The notes beneath the pieces are model-generated. The model saw only the letters and a program-made list of their open reading frames with translations. It ran no database searches and was not told the origin of the DNA. A stretch of DNA of 23,551 nucleotides from Triparma columacea (lineage: Eukaryota; Sar; Bolidophyceae; Parmales; Triparmaceae), in contig BRYA01000235.1 in assembly GCA_030267965.1 (NCBI GenBank), positions 33,362 to 56,912 on the forward strand. Reading direction: 5' to 3'. A program made the translations under genes and the position numbers. Position 1 is the first letter of the stretch. Every line of letters begins with the position of its first letter. Shown here piece by piece: positions 8,363 through 17,584 of the stretch.

Positions 8363-11300
8363 GTAAGTAAGCCATGGTACATCAGACTGACGGTGCAGGC
8401 GATACGGTCTTGACATCATCATAATCCAACACCCTCTCCCCCCCCGCCCGCCCCCCACCCAGGACTCTGTACTCTCCCAACTCCTCGGCTACTGCGGAAA
8501 CGAGCAAGAGGTCGATAAATACGCTATGAAGGTGCAGGGAAACGATATTGACTCCAACTATATGTTGAACAGGTTTTTGGCACATCCCAACTCCCCTCGT
8601 TCCCCTCGCACGTCCCGCGGACTCGGAGGCGCAGCCGCTGGTGGCGCGTTCTTTGGTGGTAGCACGAAAGATGTCCCTGAATCGATAGGAGGAGCGAACC
8701 ATACACTTGCTGAATTCACTACCATGAACCAGGTCATGCTTGCGTACACTAAGATCGACGCTGGTCTCACCGAGCTCAAAAGAATTTACGACAGTTATGC
8801 GGAGGGTAACATTAATGAGAAGATCAATCTGTTCGAGCTAGAGTGTGTCCTTAAGGCATCGGGCCTCATCAACTGCACTGACGCGTCCAAGGATATCATG
8901 GCCCAGGTTAACTCTTCCATCGACCCTGTCTCTGAGCCATCTGACTCAGCGAGTGGCGATATTGAAATGAAGAGCACCGAAGAGAATTTGAGTTTTGAGC
9001 AGCTCCTATCGTCCAGAACTGCGATGGACCTCTACCAATACGGCGACAACTACGTTAACGGCAATGTCAACAAGATAGGACTTGTCTACCAGTTGGCCAG
9101 GTCTACTTTCAACTTGCTTGATTCGGCTAAGGAGGACTGCGTGAACGTGAGGAAGCTTAAGAACAACGAGGACATCATGGGTGAGCTCGCCAATAGCGAG
9201 GAGTTCTTCTCCTGTTTCAACAACATGGAGACAATCTACCCCAATGACATGGTTCGCATCTTTGCGAGGTGGGTTGCCGTGATTGACGACGACAATTGCG
9301 ATGACAAGCATGATTTCGATGATATCGATGACGATCGCTCTTTGGGCGGTGACAGCGACGCGCACTCTTCCCGTGACAGCGAGGAGGATAAAGATGAGCT
9401 CGCCGATGGTGAAGAAGCTGGCAAACCCAAGGTTGGCCGCTTCGCCTCCGCGCTCATCAAGGCGGGACTTAAGTCAAAGCCCAAATCACTCCAGGACGAG
9501 CTCTTGCTGAGGTTGAGTATGGACTACGCCGACAACATCGAGGGGATCTTCTCTGCATACGATGCCGACAGGGGGGGGACAATTGACATGCAGGAATTCG
9601 CCGACATGATCAGTGATCTCTTCGGCAAGGGCTCCTTTACTAAGGCTGAGATAGCGAGCACCTTCAGCTTCTTTGATGTCGATAAGAGTGGGGAGTTATT
9701 CAAGAGCGTCTTCCAGCAGAAACTTGTGGATTACAGAGACAAGGTTGAGGGGGGAGGGGGGGGGGGTGACGAGAACGATGAGAATGTACGCCACTCCAAG
9801 GGTACGAAGGCAGCGGCCTCCGGCACCTCTTCGATCTTGTTCGACGCCGACACAAGCAGAGTTGTCCTCGTCGTCAGAAAGCTTCGGGTCACCGTCGCAT
9901 TTTTGTACTTCTTCCTAGTCCCTTATGAGATTGCCTTCATCTATGGCGACAAAGTTGGAAATTCTGAAGACATGAGGCTTATCGGGTGGTGCATAGATGT
10001 TGTCCTGTACATTGATGTCTTCGTCAAGTTTCACACAACGTACATCAACAGGAGAAGCGTGAAGGTCACAGAGGCCATCAAGATCAGGAAGCATTACCTG
10101 TCCCATGGCTTCCCGTTCGACCTTCTCACGTGCTTACCATTTGATTTCATCATGACGATGATTTTCTCCCCATCTTACAATATCTTGAGGTGGTTCAGGC
10201 TCCCCAGGCTTCTCACAATGGTCGATATTGGAAAGAGCTTCAACAGGGCCAGGAGGAGTTCGAACACCAACAGCGATCGCATCGTGGTCGAACTGCGCAT
10301 TTTCTCCTTCTTGCTCTTCGCCCTCACTCACTTGCCTGCCTGCATGTGGTTCTTCTTGACGAACGTCGAGGACGAGGACACTGTTCTACACAACACTAAG
10401 ATTGCGACAAGTGAGGATGGCTACTGGCACAGTGGTTACGGAGTCGTGAGCTCAGACGGATGGATGTTCGAGCAGTACATGCTCAGTCTATACTGGGTCA
10501 CCGGCACTATCAGCACCATGGGACAGGGGGCCGGTGAACTCATGCCGCAAAACGCGAAGGAGAGGATTTTCACTATTTTCCTTATGCTTCTGAACTTGTC
10601 CATCTATGCCTATATCCTCGGTGCCATCTCCCAGCTCTTCATGATCGCTGATGAGGCCATGGTCGAGGTTAGGGAGGAGGTGACGCTTATTGAAAGTTAC
10701 ATTGCCAACAATGACTTCGTTGAGCAGCTCCAGGGCGAAATTAGGGGCACCGTCAAGGGCCACCATGCTGCTCAAAATGGAGAGGACGGAATCGCCGCCT
10801 CTAAGATTGGTGCGGTTGCCTTGAGCCTGGAGGATGCCAAGGAGATTTACGACAGGCTATCCCATACCCTCAAGGTTGAGGTTGCCAGGCATACTCACTT
10901 CGAACTCTTGGAGGGTGTGAGCGCCTTCAAAGGCTGCAACAATAACTTCATGGAGAGTATCAGCACGATCCTTACCGAGAAATCCTTCAAGCCCAACACT
11001 TACGTCTTCAGGGTAAACGAGCCCAGCAGCGACTTTTACATTATCGCGTCTGGAAAGGTTGTCGTTCTCAACGAGGATGAGGACGTCGAGGATGAGTCTG
11101 AGGGTGAAAGAAGTGCGTCGGTTGGCATGAATCTTGGAAAGAATAAGAAGGGGACTGGTGGCCGAGGCAAGGGTGATCAAGGAGACAGCATCGAAGGCAA
11201 GGAGCTCGTCGCGGGAGACATCATGGGAGAGATTCCCTTCTTCTTTGATACTAGGCACACGACGGCTTGCAAGACGTCCAAGAAAGGATACGTGAACATA

Positions 11301-13730
11301 TTCATGCTTGCCAAGGCCGACTACAAAAGACTGCTCGATATTTACCCTGACGAGGAGGAGCAGATTGGGAAGAATGTACTGAGCAACAGTAGCAGCTTGA
11401 ACATTGACGATGGCCGTTCGGGTGGCAGCAGCGACGGAGGCAGTCAAAGCGGGGCCAGCAGCGGTGCAGGCAGCAGCAGCGGCGGAGGAAGCAGTGATGG
11501 TGCTTCGTCCCATGACGATGCCCAATCCGACAACAGCGCGAGTTCGGCCGGAACGACGGAGGCGAAGGATGCCAAGCTCAGCGAGATCGCCAAGGCCGTT
11601 GAGAGGGCCAGGAAGAGGGAGACCAACGAGAGGGTCTTCAGTATGTGCAGCTGTGCTGCTTCTGGAAATTTGGACGAGCTGAAGAAGCTCTGTTCGAGTG
11701 GAGTCAGTTTGAGCGAGCAGGGCTACGGCGGGCGCACCCCCCTTCACCTGGCTGCGAGTGAGGGGCAGCTCAAGGTTGTGCAGTGGATCGTCCAGCACAT
11801 GTCTGACATCAACCTTAAGGACAACGAACTGCATTCTCCTCTGGTTGATGCCATTGAGAACGGCTGGGACGACCTTGCCAAGTACCTCAGGAGCCAGGGG
11901 GCCGAGTTGGATATTGATTTCGCCGCGGTCATGGTCAGCAACGCGGCTTGCGACAACAACGTCAAGAAGCTGAAGTTGTTATTTGAGCTCGGTGCCGACC
12001 CCAACATCAACGTGGCCGGAAGGGTCAGGGGCGGTGCGAGGAGGAGGAGGAGCGCTCTTCACTTTGCGAGTAGCGGAGGCAACTTTGACGCAGTACATAT
12101 ACTCATGGAGAACTGGGCGAATCTCAGCCCCTTCGATGGCTGGGGTGGGACACCTCTCGCGGACAGCATCAGGGAGGGGCACTCCTTGGTCCAAAAGATC
12201 CTCAGGGAGGGCGGCGCGAAGCTGAAGGAGAAGGGTCTCTGTACGGCCGCTGCCAAGGGTGACATCGAAACTATCAAGGTCATGGTCATGAACGGGGTGG
12301 ACATCAACGTTGGAAACTACATCGGTAGGACCATGCTTCACTTGGCCTGCAGCAACAAGCACATGAACGTGATCGATTACCTTCTGAAGCTCCCGGGCCT
12401 CAACCCTAACGTAGTGGATTGGTACGCCGGTACGCCGAGCGAAGACGCCGCAAGGGGAGGGTTCGACAGTGTGTGCGCGACGCTCGCTGAGGTGGGAGGC
12501 GTCAGGAGCGGGCACCCGTGCCTAGATGAAGACGTGAAGCAGATCAGTGCGGCGAGGCAGAGGGAGAAAGAAAAGTTCTACAAGAAGAGGGAGGCCCAGA
12601 AGGAAACTGATCAGAAGAGGGCTGTCATGCTAGACGAGCTCAGCTTACTCTGTAAGATCACGATGGAAGACATAACGAACGTGAGAAGGTTGCTAGACTC
12701 GCTGCAGATGAGTCTCGCCGGAAGGTCGTGGAAGAAGAGGGAAGCGATCGACAAGGCTCCTAAGCCCGACTTGAACGAGGTTGTCAAATACTTCTTGCCA
12801 AGCTTCCAAAAGTTCATGGTGAAGAAGCACGCCCTGAAGCTGCTAAAGTTCTATCGCTTCTGTGTAGAGTTTAGCCAGTGCGATGATGTTGATGTTGATG
12901 AATTGATGCAGGTTGGGCAGCTCGAGTACGACAAGTACCTGGACCCCATGAGCCCAGAGTTCATTGCCATCAACCCCCAGCACAGCACGAAGGGTAGACA
13001 AGCTGTCTTTGATGACTTCGACGGGGAGTCTGAAGAGGAAGCTGACAAGAAGTTGGACCAGATCCAAGAGGCGTTTGGACAAATTGCCACTGATCTGTCG
13101 AACGTATTGGAAAGCAAGTACTTGCAGGATTACTTCTCGAGCAGGGAGTTCTTGGAGGTTGCGACGAGCGTCTCAGGGCGAACGTGGAGGGTCTTGAAGA
13201 TGTGTAAGAGGAGCAGAGAAATCTGTAAGAGGTTGGAAGAGCAGGTCGCTGTTCCTATGCAAGCTATCGTCAAGGGAGGGAAGCTCAACGACATGTACGG
13301 GGGTGCCAAGGCTTTCAACCTGACCATGAGCGAGGTTAGCATCGACTTCCAGCAGAAGCTCCTGGACACGGTTGAGAAGATTGAGGTCAGCGCCCTTACG
13401 ATCAAGAGCTTGAACGCCAAGAACGTCAGGAAGAAGAGCATCATGGTCAAAAACAACAACCATGATGATGTCGACGAAAACGATGTGATGATGACCCCGA
13501 AGAGTCAGACATCGTCGCTCGGTAAAAAGAGCGGCGATAGGGTAAGCAGAGGCAGCACCGAGATGAGCATCTCCAGCGATGAGAACACGAAGGGGGAGAG
13601 CCCAGGCAAGGGGAGGAGGCAGGTCAAGTTAAGGACCGCTGTGTCGAAGGCCCAGGGTGTCAGGAAGGCGTCTAGCGCTTTTATGGATGCCGGGAAGAGG
13701 AAAAGTGAGAGGAGGGGGAGCATCGTTTGA
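4884..13730 (+). CDS. Giant tandem (12-TM) cyclic-nucleotide-gated-type channel with ankyrin, EF-hand and RGS-like domains
   Basis: Seven exons (4884-5739, 5823-6130, 6244-6425, 6510-6628, 6720-7682, 7791-8362, 8463-13730) keep one frame for 2755 residues. Unit 1: S1-S5 at about 84-252, filter TNLGYCD (306-312), S6 about 318-340, CNBD about 417-535, nine ankyrin repeats about 616-893. Linker: Lys/Glu helices, a Ser/Gly/Pro stretch, an acidic run and an EF-hand loop DADRGGTIDMQE near 1368. Unit 2: S1-S5 about 1474-1635, filter TMGQGAG (1685-1691), S6 about 1701-1728, CNBD about 1814-1970 with GEIPFFFDTRHTTA (1922-1935), a Ser/Gly linker, nine ankyrins about 2062-2347. An RGS-like domain lies at about 2447-2566, followed by a basic Ser/Lys tail. 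The 6TM-CNBD-ankyrin order is that of plant AKT/SKOR channels. All introns lie in the first third. Cation selectivity and ligand are unknown. Confidence 0.85.
9486..9735 (+). other. EF-hand pair in the inter-unit linker
   Basis: The loop YDADRGGTIDMQEF fits the EF-hand consensus with acidic residues at positions 1, 3 and 12, Gly at 6 and Ile at 8. A second loop about 37 residues on, FFDVDKSGELFKSVF, has positions 1, 3, 5 and 6 but lacks the Glu at 12. An earlier weak EF-like stretch (YDSYAEGNINEKINLFELE, around 8788-8844) may be a decayed partner. This suggests one working Ca2+ site and one or more structural hands placed just before S1 of unit 2. Confidence 0.7.
9868..12510 (+). other. Channel unit 2: 6TM, intact CNBD, nine ankyrin repeats
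   Basis: This unit repeats the order of unit 1 within a single exon. S4 (ILRWFRLPRLLTMVDIGK) has Arg at every third position three times, as in a voltage sensor. The pore QYMLSLYWVTGTISTMGQG shares QY-x-LSLYW with unit 1. The filter is GQGAG with two extra residues before the shared PQN. The CNBD keeps GE-(x7)-RxTTA, with Arg1931 placed to hold the cyclic phosphate, and has an insert of about 35 residues rich in Asp, Glu, Lys and Gly. A Ser/Gly linker (about 11410-11550) precedes the nine ankyrin repeats, again three triads. Confidence 0.8.
12801..13160 (+). other. RGS-like domain at the channel C terminus
   Basis: About 120 residues (2447-2566) follow the RGS fold pattern: an opening FQKFM helix, ALKLLKFYRFCVEF (matching the family's N-L-x-F-W-x-x-x-E-E-F/Y), EYDKYLDPMSPEFIAINPQ (matching the I-Y-x-x-[FY]-[IV] plus A-P-x-E-I-N-[IL]-D region), then a helix ending VLESKYLQDYFSSREFLEV (matching M-E-x-D-[SL]-Y-x-x-F-x-x-S-x-x-[YF]-x-x-L). 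RGS domains bind activated G-alpha and speed GTP hydrolysis. Whether this one does is unknown. The assignment rests on motif recognition alone. Confidence 0.65.
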
Positions 13731-13737
13731 GAAAGGG

Positions 13738-13818
13738 TTTGAGGGGGGGGGGGGGAGGAGGGGGGGAGGGGGAGGGTGGGAGNNNNGGGGGGGAGGGGTG
13801 GAGGGGGGGAGGGGGGGA
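13738..13818. repeat. G-rich tract with assembly gap downstream of the channel gene
   Basis: Starting eight bases after the channel stop, about 80 bases are almost pure G with single A and T interruptions and four Ns at 13783-13786. The strand has many runs of four or more G, so quadruplex formation in the 3' UTR or at the terminator is possible. The gap probably marks sequencing failure, so the true length is uncertain. Confidence 0.85.
13783..13786. other. Assembly gap (NNNN) in poly-G
   Basis: Four Ns within the G-rich tract after the channel gene. As at 2546-2549, the gap falls in a homopolymer, which suggests polymerase or sequencing failure and not a biological break. Confidence 0.95.
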
Positions 13819-13890
13819 TTCGAATTGCGCATAATGCCATTTCCACTATTCATATTGGAGTTTCACTTCACTGTACATAAGGAGATATAG

Positions 13891-13914
13891 AGATAGATAG
13901 ATAGATAGATAGAT
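13891..13914. repeat. (GATA)n microsatellite
   Basis: Six AGAT units in a row, in the 285-base convergent spacer between the channel and MAPKKK genes. The rest of that spacer is AT-rich 3' UTR without a recognisable gene. Confidence 0.9.
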
Positions 13915-14015
13915 CATAGAGATATACGTCCCACAACAATATTTAACTGTTGCTTAAATTCAGTTCGAAAATGCACAACATCCTATTTTCGTTCTTAACT
14001 AGGGCAGGGCCCTAC

Positions 14016-16486
14016 TCATAAAAGCCCTTTCTCGGCTAGCTCCATCGACCTCCTCATGGCCTCCTCCTTGGCCCTCTGTTTTTCCCTCCTTCGTTCCTTT
14101 CGTCTCTTCTTTTCTTCTCTCTCGACGTCGTGAATTGCATTTGGCGAAGAACCAAGAGGCGCAATCAGTCTGTTGCTCGACTTCTCGGCGTTAAGTAGGT
14201 CTATAACGGGTTGCAAGACGGCTGTGGGAGCGGACGCAATCTGCCTCATCGGAAGCATCTGCACCGCCATCCTTGTTCCTCCTCCTTGGCCGTCCATAAT
14301 CTGATGTTCTCTTAGCTGCTGGAGGGGAGGGAGCTGCCGACTCAGACCCGCCTGGGGGGTAATGCAAGCGTTGCTAACACCTGCACTGACAGCCTTGCGG
14401 TTTACCTGCTTCTGGTAGTTTGCCCTGGTGAGCTCTTCCATGGCCTGTTGCCTGACCACTGAGGAGGAGGAGGAGCGGCCGTAGCTATTGGTGTTGTTGA
14501 CAAAGAGTCCCGCAGAGGCCCCAGTCGGGCGCGATGTGTCGTCGAGGTTGGTATTGATCTGAAGGTTGGAGACATTTCTTGACCCCATTGCGTCAGACCA
14601 TCTAGGTGAGGGTTGCGCGTTCTGGCTGGATTGGGAGAGCGAGCGTTCCTTCGTCCGCTGCTTGCGAGGGGAATTCTTCATCGGGTTTGGCTGGCGTGGC
14701 TGGGGAAAGGGAAGGAGCGAGGCGACGATCGAAGGGTTGCGTTAGTGTTAAGAATGTTGGGAGTTTTTAGCTTGGGGTCGCTCACCTGCTGCTGTTCCTG
14801 CAGATGTTGTTGCTGCAGCTGCTGCTGCCAAACCATTTCTTGCTGTGCGTCTATTTCTTGCTGTTTCCTCCAAATCTTTTGGCTCTGCTCTTCCATCATT
14901 TGTCTTAGTTCCTCCTGCTGCTGCTCAAGCGTGGGACGCTTGTGCTCGTCGCTGGACTTGAGGTTCTCTGGTTCCCTCTCGGTCTTTGAACCTCTGTTAA
15001 GTGGCCGGTCAAAGTTGGGAGTAGGAAGCGGTCGTGGTGCACGCTCCTGCTGCTGCTCCTGCTGCTGCTGCTCCTGCTGCTGCTCCTGCTCCTGCTGCTG
15101 CTGTGCCTCCCCCATTTCTTGCTTCGCCTTGTCCTTTTTCTTTCTATCCTTCTTGGAAGGGCGTTTTGGGAGAGATGGTGGGGTTGCAGCAGCCGCGACT
15201 GTGGCAGAGGCTGCGTTCGCTGCGTCCGTCAGGGCCGACTCGGCACTCTTTGCTGGGGTCTTCGGTAGCTTCCTTACTTTCTTCTTGTCCAGCTCGGACG
15301 CGATGACAACCTCGTTGCCGTTACCTTTGTCGTCTATTGGGGTAACAGGTCCCGGGAGCATAGCCTCTGCGCCCCCCTCGCCGCCCTCTGCTCCCTCCAT
15401 CATTCCTGCCTCTACAGCTTCCGTCAAGAATGGGTGCTGGAGGAGAATCTTCACTCTCTTCCTGTCCTTCGCATTGGGACAGCAACAAAACTCGTAAATG
15501 AAGCTCTTACATTCAGCGCTAATGGAAGAGAGCACATCGTCTGGGAGAGGAGGCTTTTCCCCGTTCGCAATATGGTACATGGCGGCCATTGGGTTAGGAT
15601 AGTCGCTCCACGGCATCTGGGCAGTCAGCATCTCAATTAGTGTACAGCCGACACTCCAAACGTCCGCCTCCGCCCAGCCACTATCGCCCTGTTGGCCTTT
15701 AATCACCTCTGGAGCCATCCAATGCGGAGTGCCCTTCAGCCCTGACACCACAGAATCGTGGCCGAGCCTTCTACTAGCACCAAAATCTGTCAACTGGAGC
15801 CTCCCCGAGCTGCTTACTAACACGTTTGCTCCCTTAACGTCCCTGTGGAAGACCTCCCTCTCATGAAGGTAATTCAAACCACAGAGAATCTGGTATGTGC
15901 ACGACGCAGCTTTCTTGTCGCTCAACTTGCCCCAGTTGGTATTCAGCTGCGTTCGGAGAGACCCACCTGGAGCGTACTCGAGGAAGATGTTGAGGACCAA
16001 ATCGGTGGACTCGGTGCCCAGGTACTTGACGACGTTGGCATGTCTCAAGTTCTTGAGCAGGTCAATCTCGTTCTGAATAGAATTTATTTCGGCGTTGCTG
16101 TGAGAACCCAGCTGCATCTGCTTGACAGCGATGGGGTTGGTGGGGTTCGAAACTAGGTGTGCAATGTAGACCTGCCCTGACGCACCCCGACCAATCAACT
16201 TGCCCCTCTTCCACTTTCCAACATTCCTTCTAGTGTTGGGTGTCTGGGGAGGAGTCTTCAGGGTGGAAGGAGAGTCGTTCAGGAGGTGAAGCGGTTTCTT
16301 AGCCGGAGTGGAGTAGGTCGCCTCGGAGGAGGACGCAGAGTTTGCAGGCGAGAAGGAGGCATCTGAGAGAAGGTTCGGGGACAAGCCGGCGGCTGGAGGG
16401 GTGTGGTTGGGAGTGGTCTGGTTTTTCGTGTTCGGGTGGGTTGGAGGGGTGCGGTGTGGCTTCTGGGGCGGGGACGAAGTGGACAT
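14016..16486 (-). CDS. MAPKKK (STE11/MEKK/NPK1-type) with poly-Gln and basic coiled-coil tail
   Basis: Two exons (16486-14786 and 14699-14016), joined in phase 0 across an 86-nt intron, give 794 residues. A Ser/Thr/Pro-rich N terminus (1-90, many TP and SP sites) precedes a kinase domain at about 91-354: GKLIGRGASGQVY loop, AVK Lys122, HRDVKGANVLV (214-224), DFGAS (234), and GTPHWMAPEV (252-261). The HRDVKGAN and GTP-x-WMAPEV motifs and the W-x-x-ADVWSVGCT segment are typical of STE11-family MAPKKKs such as plant ANP/NPK1, which phosphorylate MAPKKs. All catalytic residues are present. The tail has an Ala/Lys linker, two Gln/Glu-rich blocks coded by CAG-type repeats (plus strand about 14786-14930 and 15045-15115), and a Lys/Arg/Glu helix near the end (EKKRRKERRREKQRAKEEAM). 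No regulatory domain such as PB1 or SAM is seen. The upstream cue and target MAPKK are unknown. Confidence 0.9.
15045..15105 (-). repeat. CAG-type trinucleotide repeat coding poly-Gln/Glu
   Basis: Imperfect CTG/CTC units on the plus strand read as Gln with regular Glu on the MAPKKK strand. The antisense frame gives an artificial Cys/Ser-rich open frame. Confidence 0.9.
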
Positions 16487-16741
16487 CGTGGGCGTTGAGC
16501 AGATGAAGGTGGGAGGGGGGGGAGGGATTGCTTCGTTTGAGTCGGGGGGGCAGGAGAAATGGGGTGGGGATCGGATGGAGAGGAGGGGAGGGGAGAGGGG
16601 GAGGTGAGGAAGAGAAGCGGGGGGGCGGAGGGCTCGTAGAATTTGGGGCGCGGGTGAGGGGGGGGAGGGTAACAGGGAAAAGAGAAAAATAAGCCTTGGA
16701 AATTTTTTTTATTGAAAAAGTGTTTGGCAGAGCTTTACGAT
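16487..16741. promoter_or_regulatory. Divergent promoter region, MAPKKK and thioredoxin-fold gene
   Basis: The 255 bases between two divergent start codons are G-rich (on the plus strand) near the MAPKKK and AT-rich with a T8 run near 16702-16710 close to the thioredoxin-fold gene. No TATA box can be named with confidence. Confidence 0.4.
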
Positions 16742-17433
16742 ATGACAACAAAACATTTTCTCACTAACGGAATCGACCTCTACGATCACCATGGGTTCAA
16801 TGTTAATAACCCTGACGACCGGCTTCATGGGAAAATTGTTGGGCTTCTCTTCTGCGGAGACTTCAGTGACAGTCAGTTGCAGAGCTTTGTCCATCATCTG
16901 CGTCCGTTTTTTAATAGGTGGGTGGTAGACGTGGGAGAGGTATGCAGAACCTATATATGTATTTCCTTCCACTCACCCTCACAACAACACCTTGGCCATG
17001 CAGGGTGAACGGATGTGACCCTGCGACAAAAGAGTACACAGGTAAGAGGGGGCACGTTCTTGACATTGTCGTCGTTCCGGGCAGCACGGCATCAGATGAT
17101 AATGTGCGGGAATTTCTGCAGAAAGGTACCTGTCCTCCTTTCCTTCATATCAGTCCAGAGCACGGAGGCGAAATTTACAAGAGGGAAGCATTTGGTTTTG
17201 AAGGTGAAGAGCTGGCTCTGGTGATTGTCAATTACGACGGGAGTGTCATTTCACCTACGGGAATTGTCGACATTCTCAGCAAGGGCGATTCCTGTCTCAT
17301 GGGGTGGCAGATGAAGCGGAAGAACGAGCCCGTTGGTGGCGGAGAGGCGGGGGTAAGAGAGGAGGTGAAATTGAATGGGGCGGTGGGGTCGCGGACGATC
17401 GTTGGTGGGGTGGCCTTGGACTTGCCATTCTAA
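16742..17433 (+). CDS. Thioredoxin/nucleoredoxin-fold protein lacking the CxxC site
   Basis: Two exons (16742-16917 and 17004-17433), split by an 86-nt intron within an Arg codon, give 201 residues. The fold signals are KIVGLLFCGDFSDSQLQSF (where nucleoredoxins and tryparedoxins have a strand ending in an FSAxWCPPCR motif), HVLDIVVVPGSTASDDNVREF (their EIVFVSSD strand), and AFGFEGEELALVIVNYDGSV followed by GIVDILSKG (their FGVxGIPxLVIxDxDG and end helix). The WCPPC motif is replaced by GDFSDSQ, and the cis-Pro (usually I-P) is replaced by Glu-Glu. Redox catalysis is therefore unlikely, and a binding role is inferred. The ATG at 16742 is the first in frame. A GTAAGA at 17041 looks like a donor, but the frame runs through it. 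The last 40 residues are a variable Gly-rich tail. Confidence 0.65.
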
Positions 17434-17584
17434 TTGCAAAGGGAACAACTAACAAATTACCCTCTTTTTCCTTCTCTTGACCACATTGTTTTAAATCCCA
17501 AACCCCAAACACCACAGCCCCTTGTGCCTAATACACCATTCATGACTACAACAGATAATAAACTTTTATCAACCAAAAACTACT

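Noticed and set aside
10857..11834. A 325-codon open frame on the minus strand opposite channel exon 7
   Set aside because: It lies wholly inside the coding channel exon, shows no family motif, and such long antisense frames are common opposite GC-rich codon use.
8526..13730. Treating the second channel unit as a separate gene starting at Met 8526
   Set aside because: The frame runs open upstream to a good acceptor at 8461-8462 that matches in phase the donor at 8363, and there is no intergenic space or promoter-like sequence between the units.
13891..13914. GATA repeat considered as a transcription-factor array or mobile-element target duplication
   Set aside because: It is a plain microsatellite; no flanking inverted repeats or paired copies were found.
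14613..15497. A 294-codon plus-strand frame rich in Cys and Ser (looks like a Cys-rich protein)
   Set aside because: It is the antisense reading of the poly-Gln (CAG) tail of the MAPKKK, which gives Cys/Ser runs by codon complement only.
17041..17046. GTAAGA donor-like site in the thioredoxin-fold gene
   Set aside because: The reading frame continues through it and encodes the HVLDIVVVPG strand needed for the fold.
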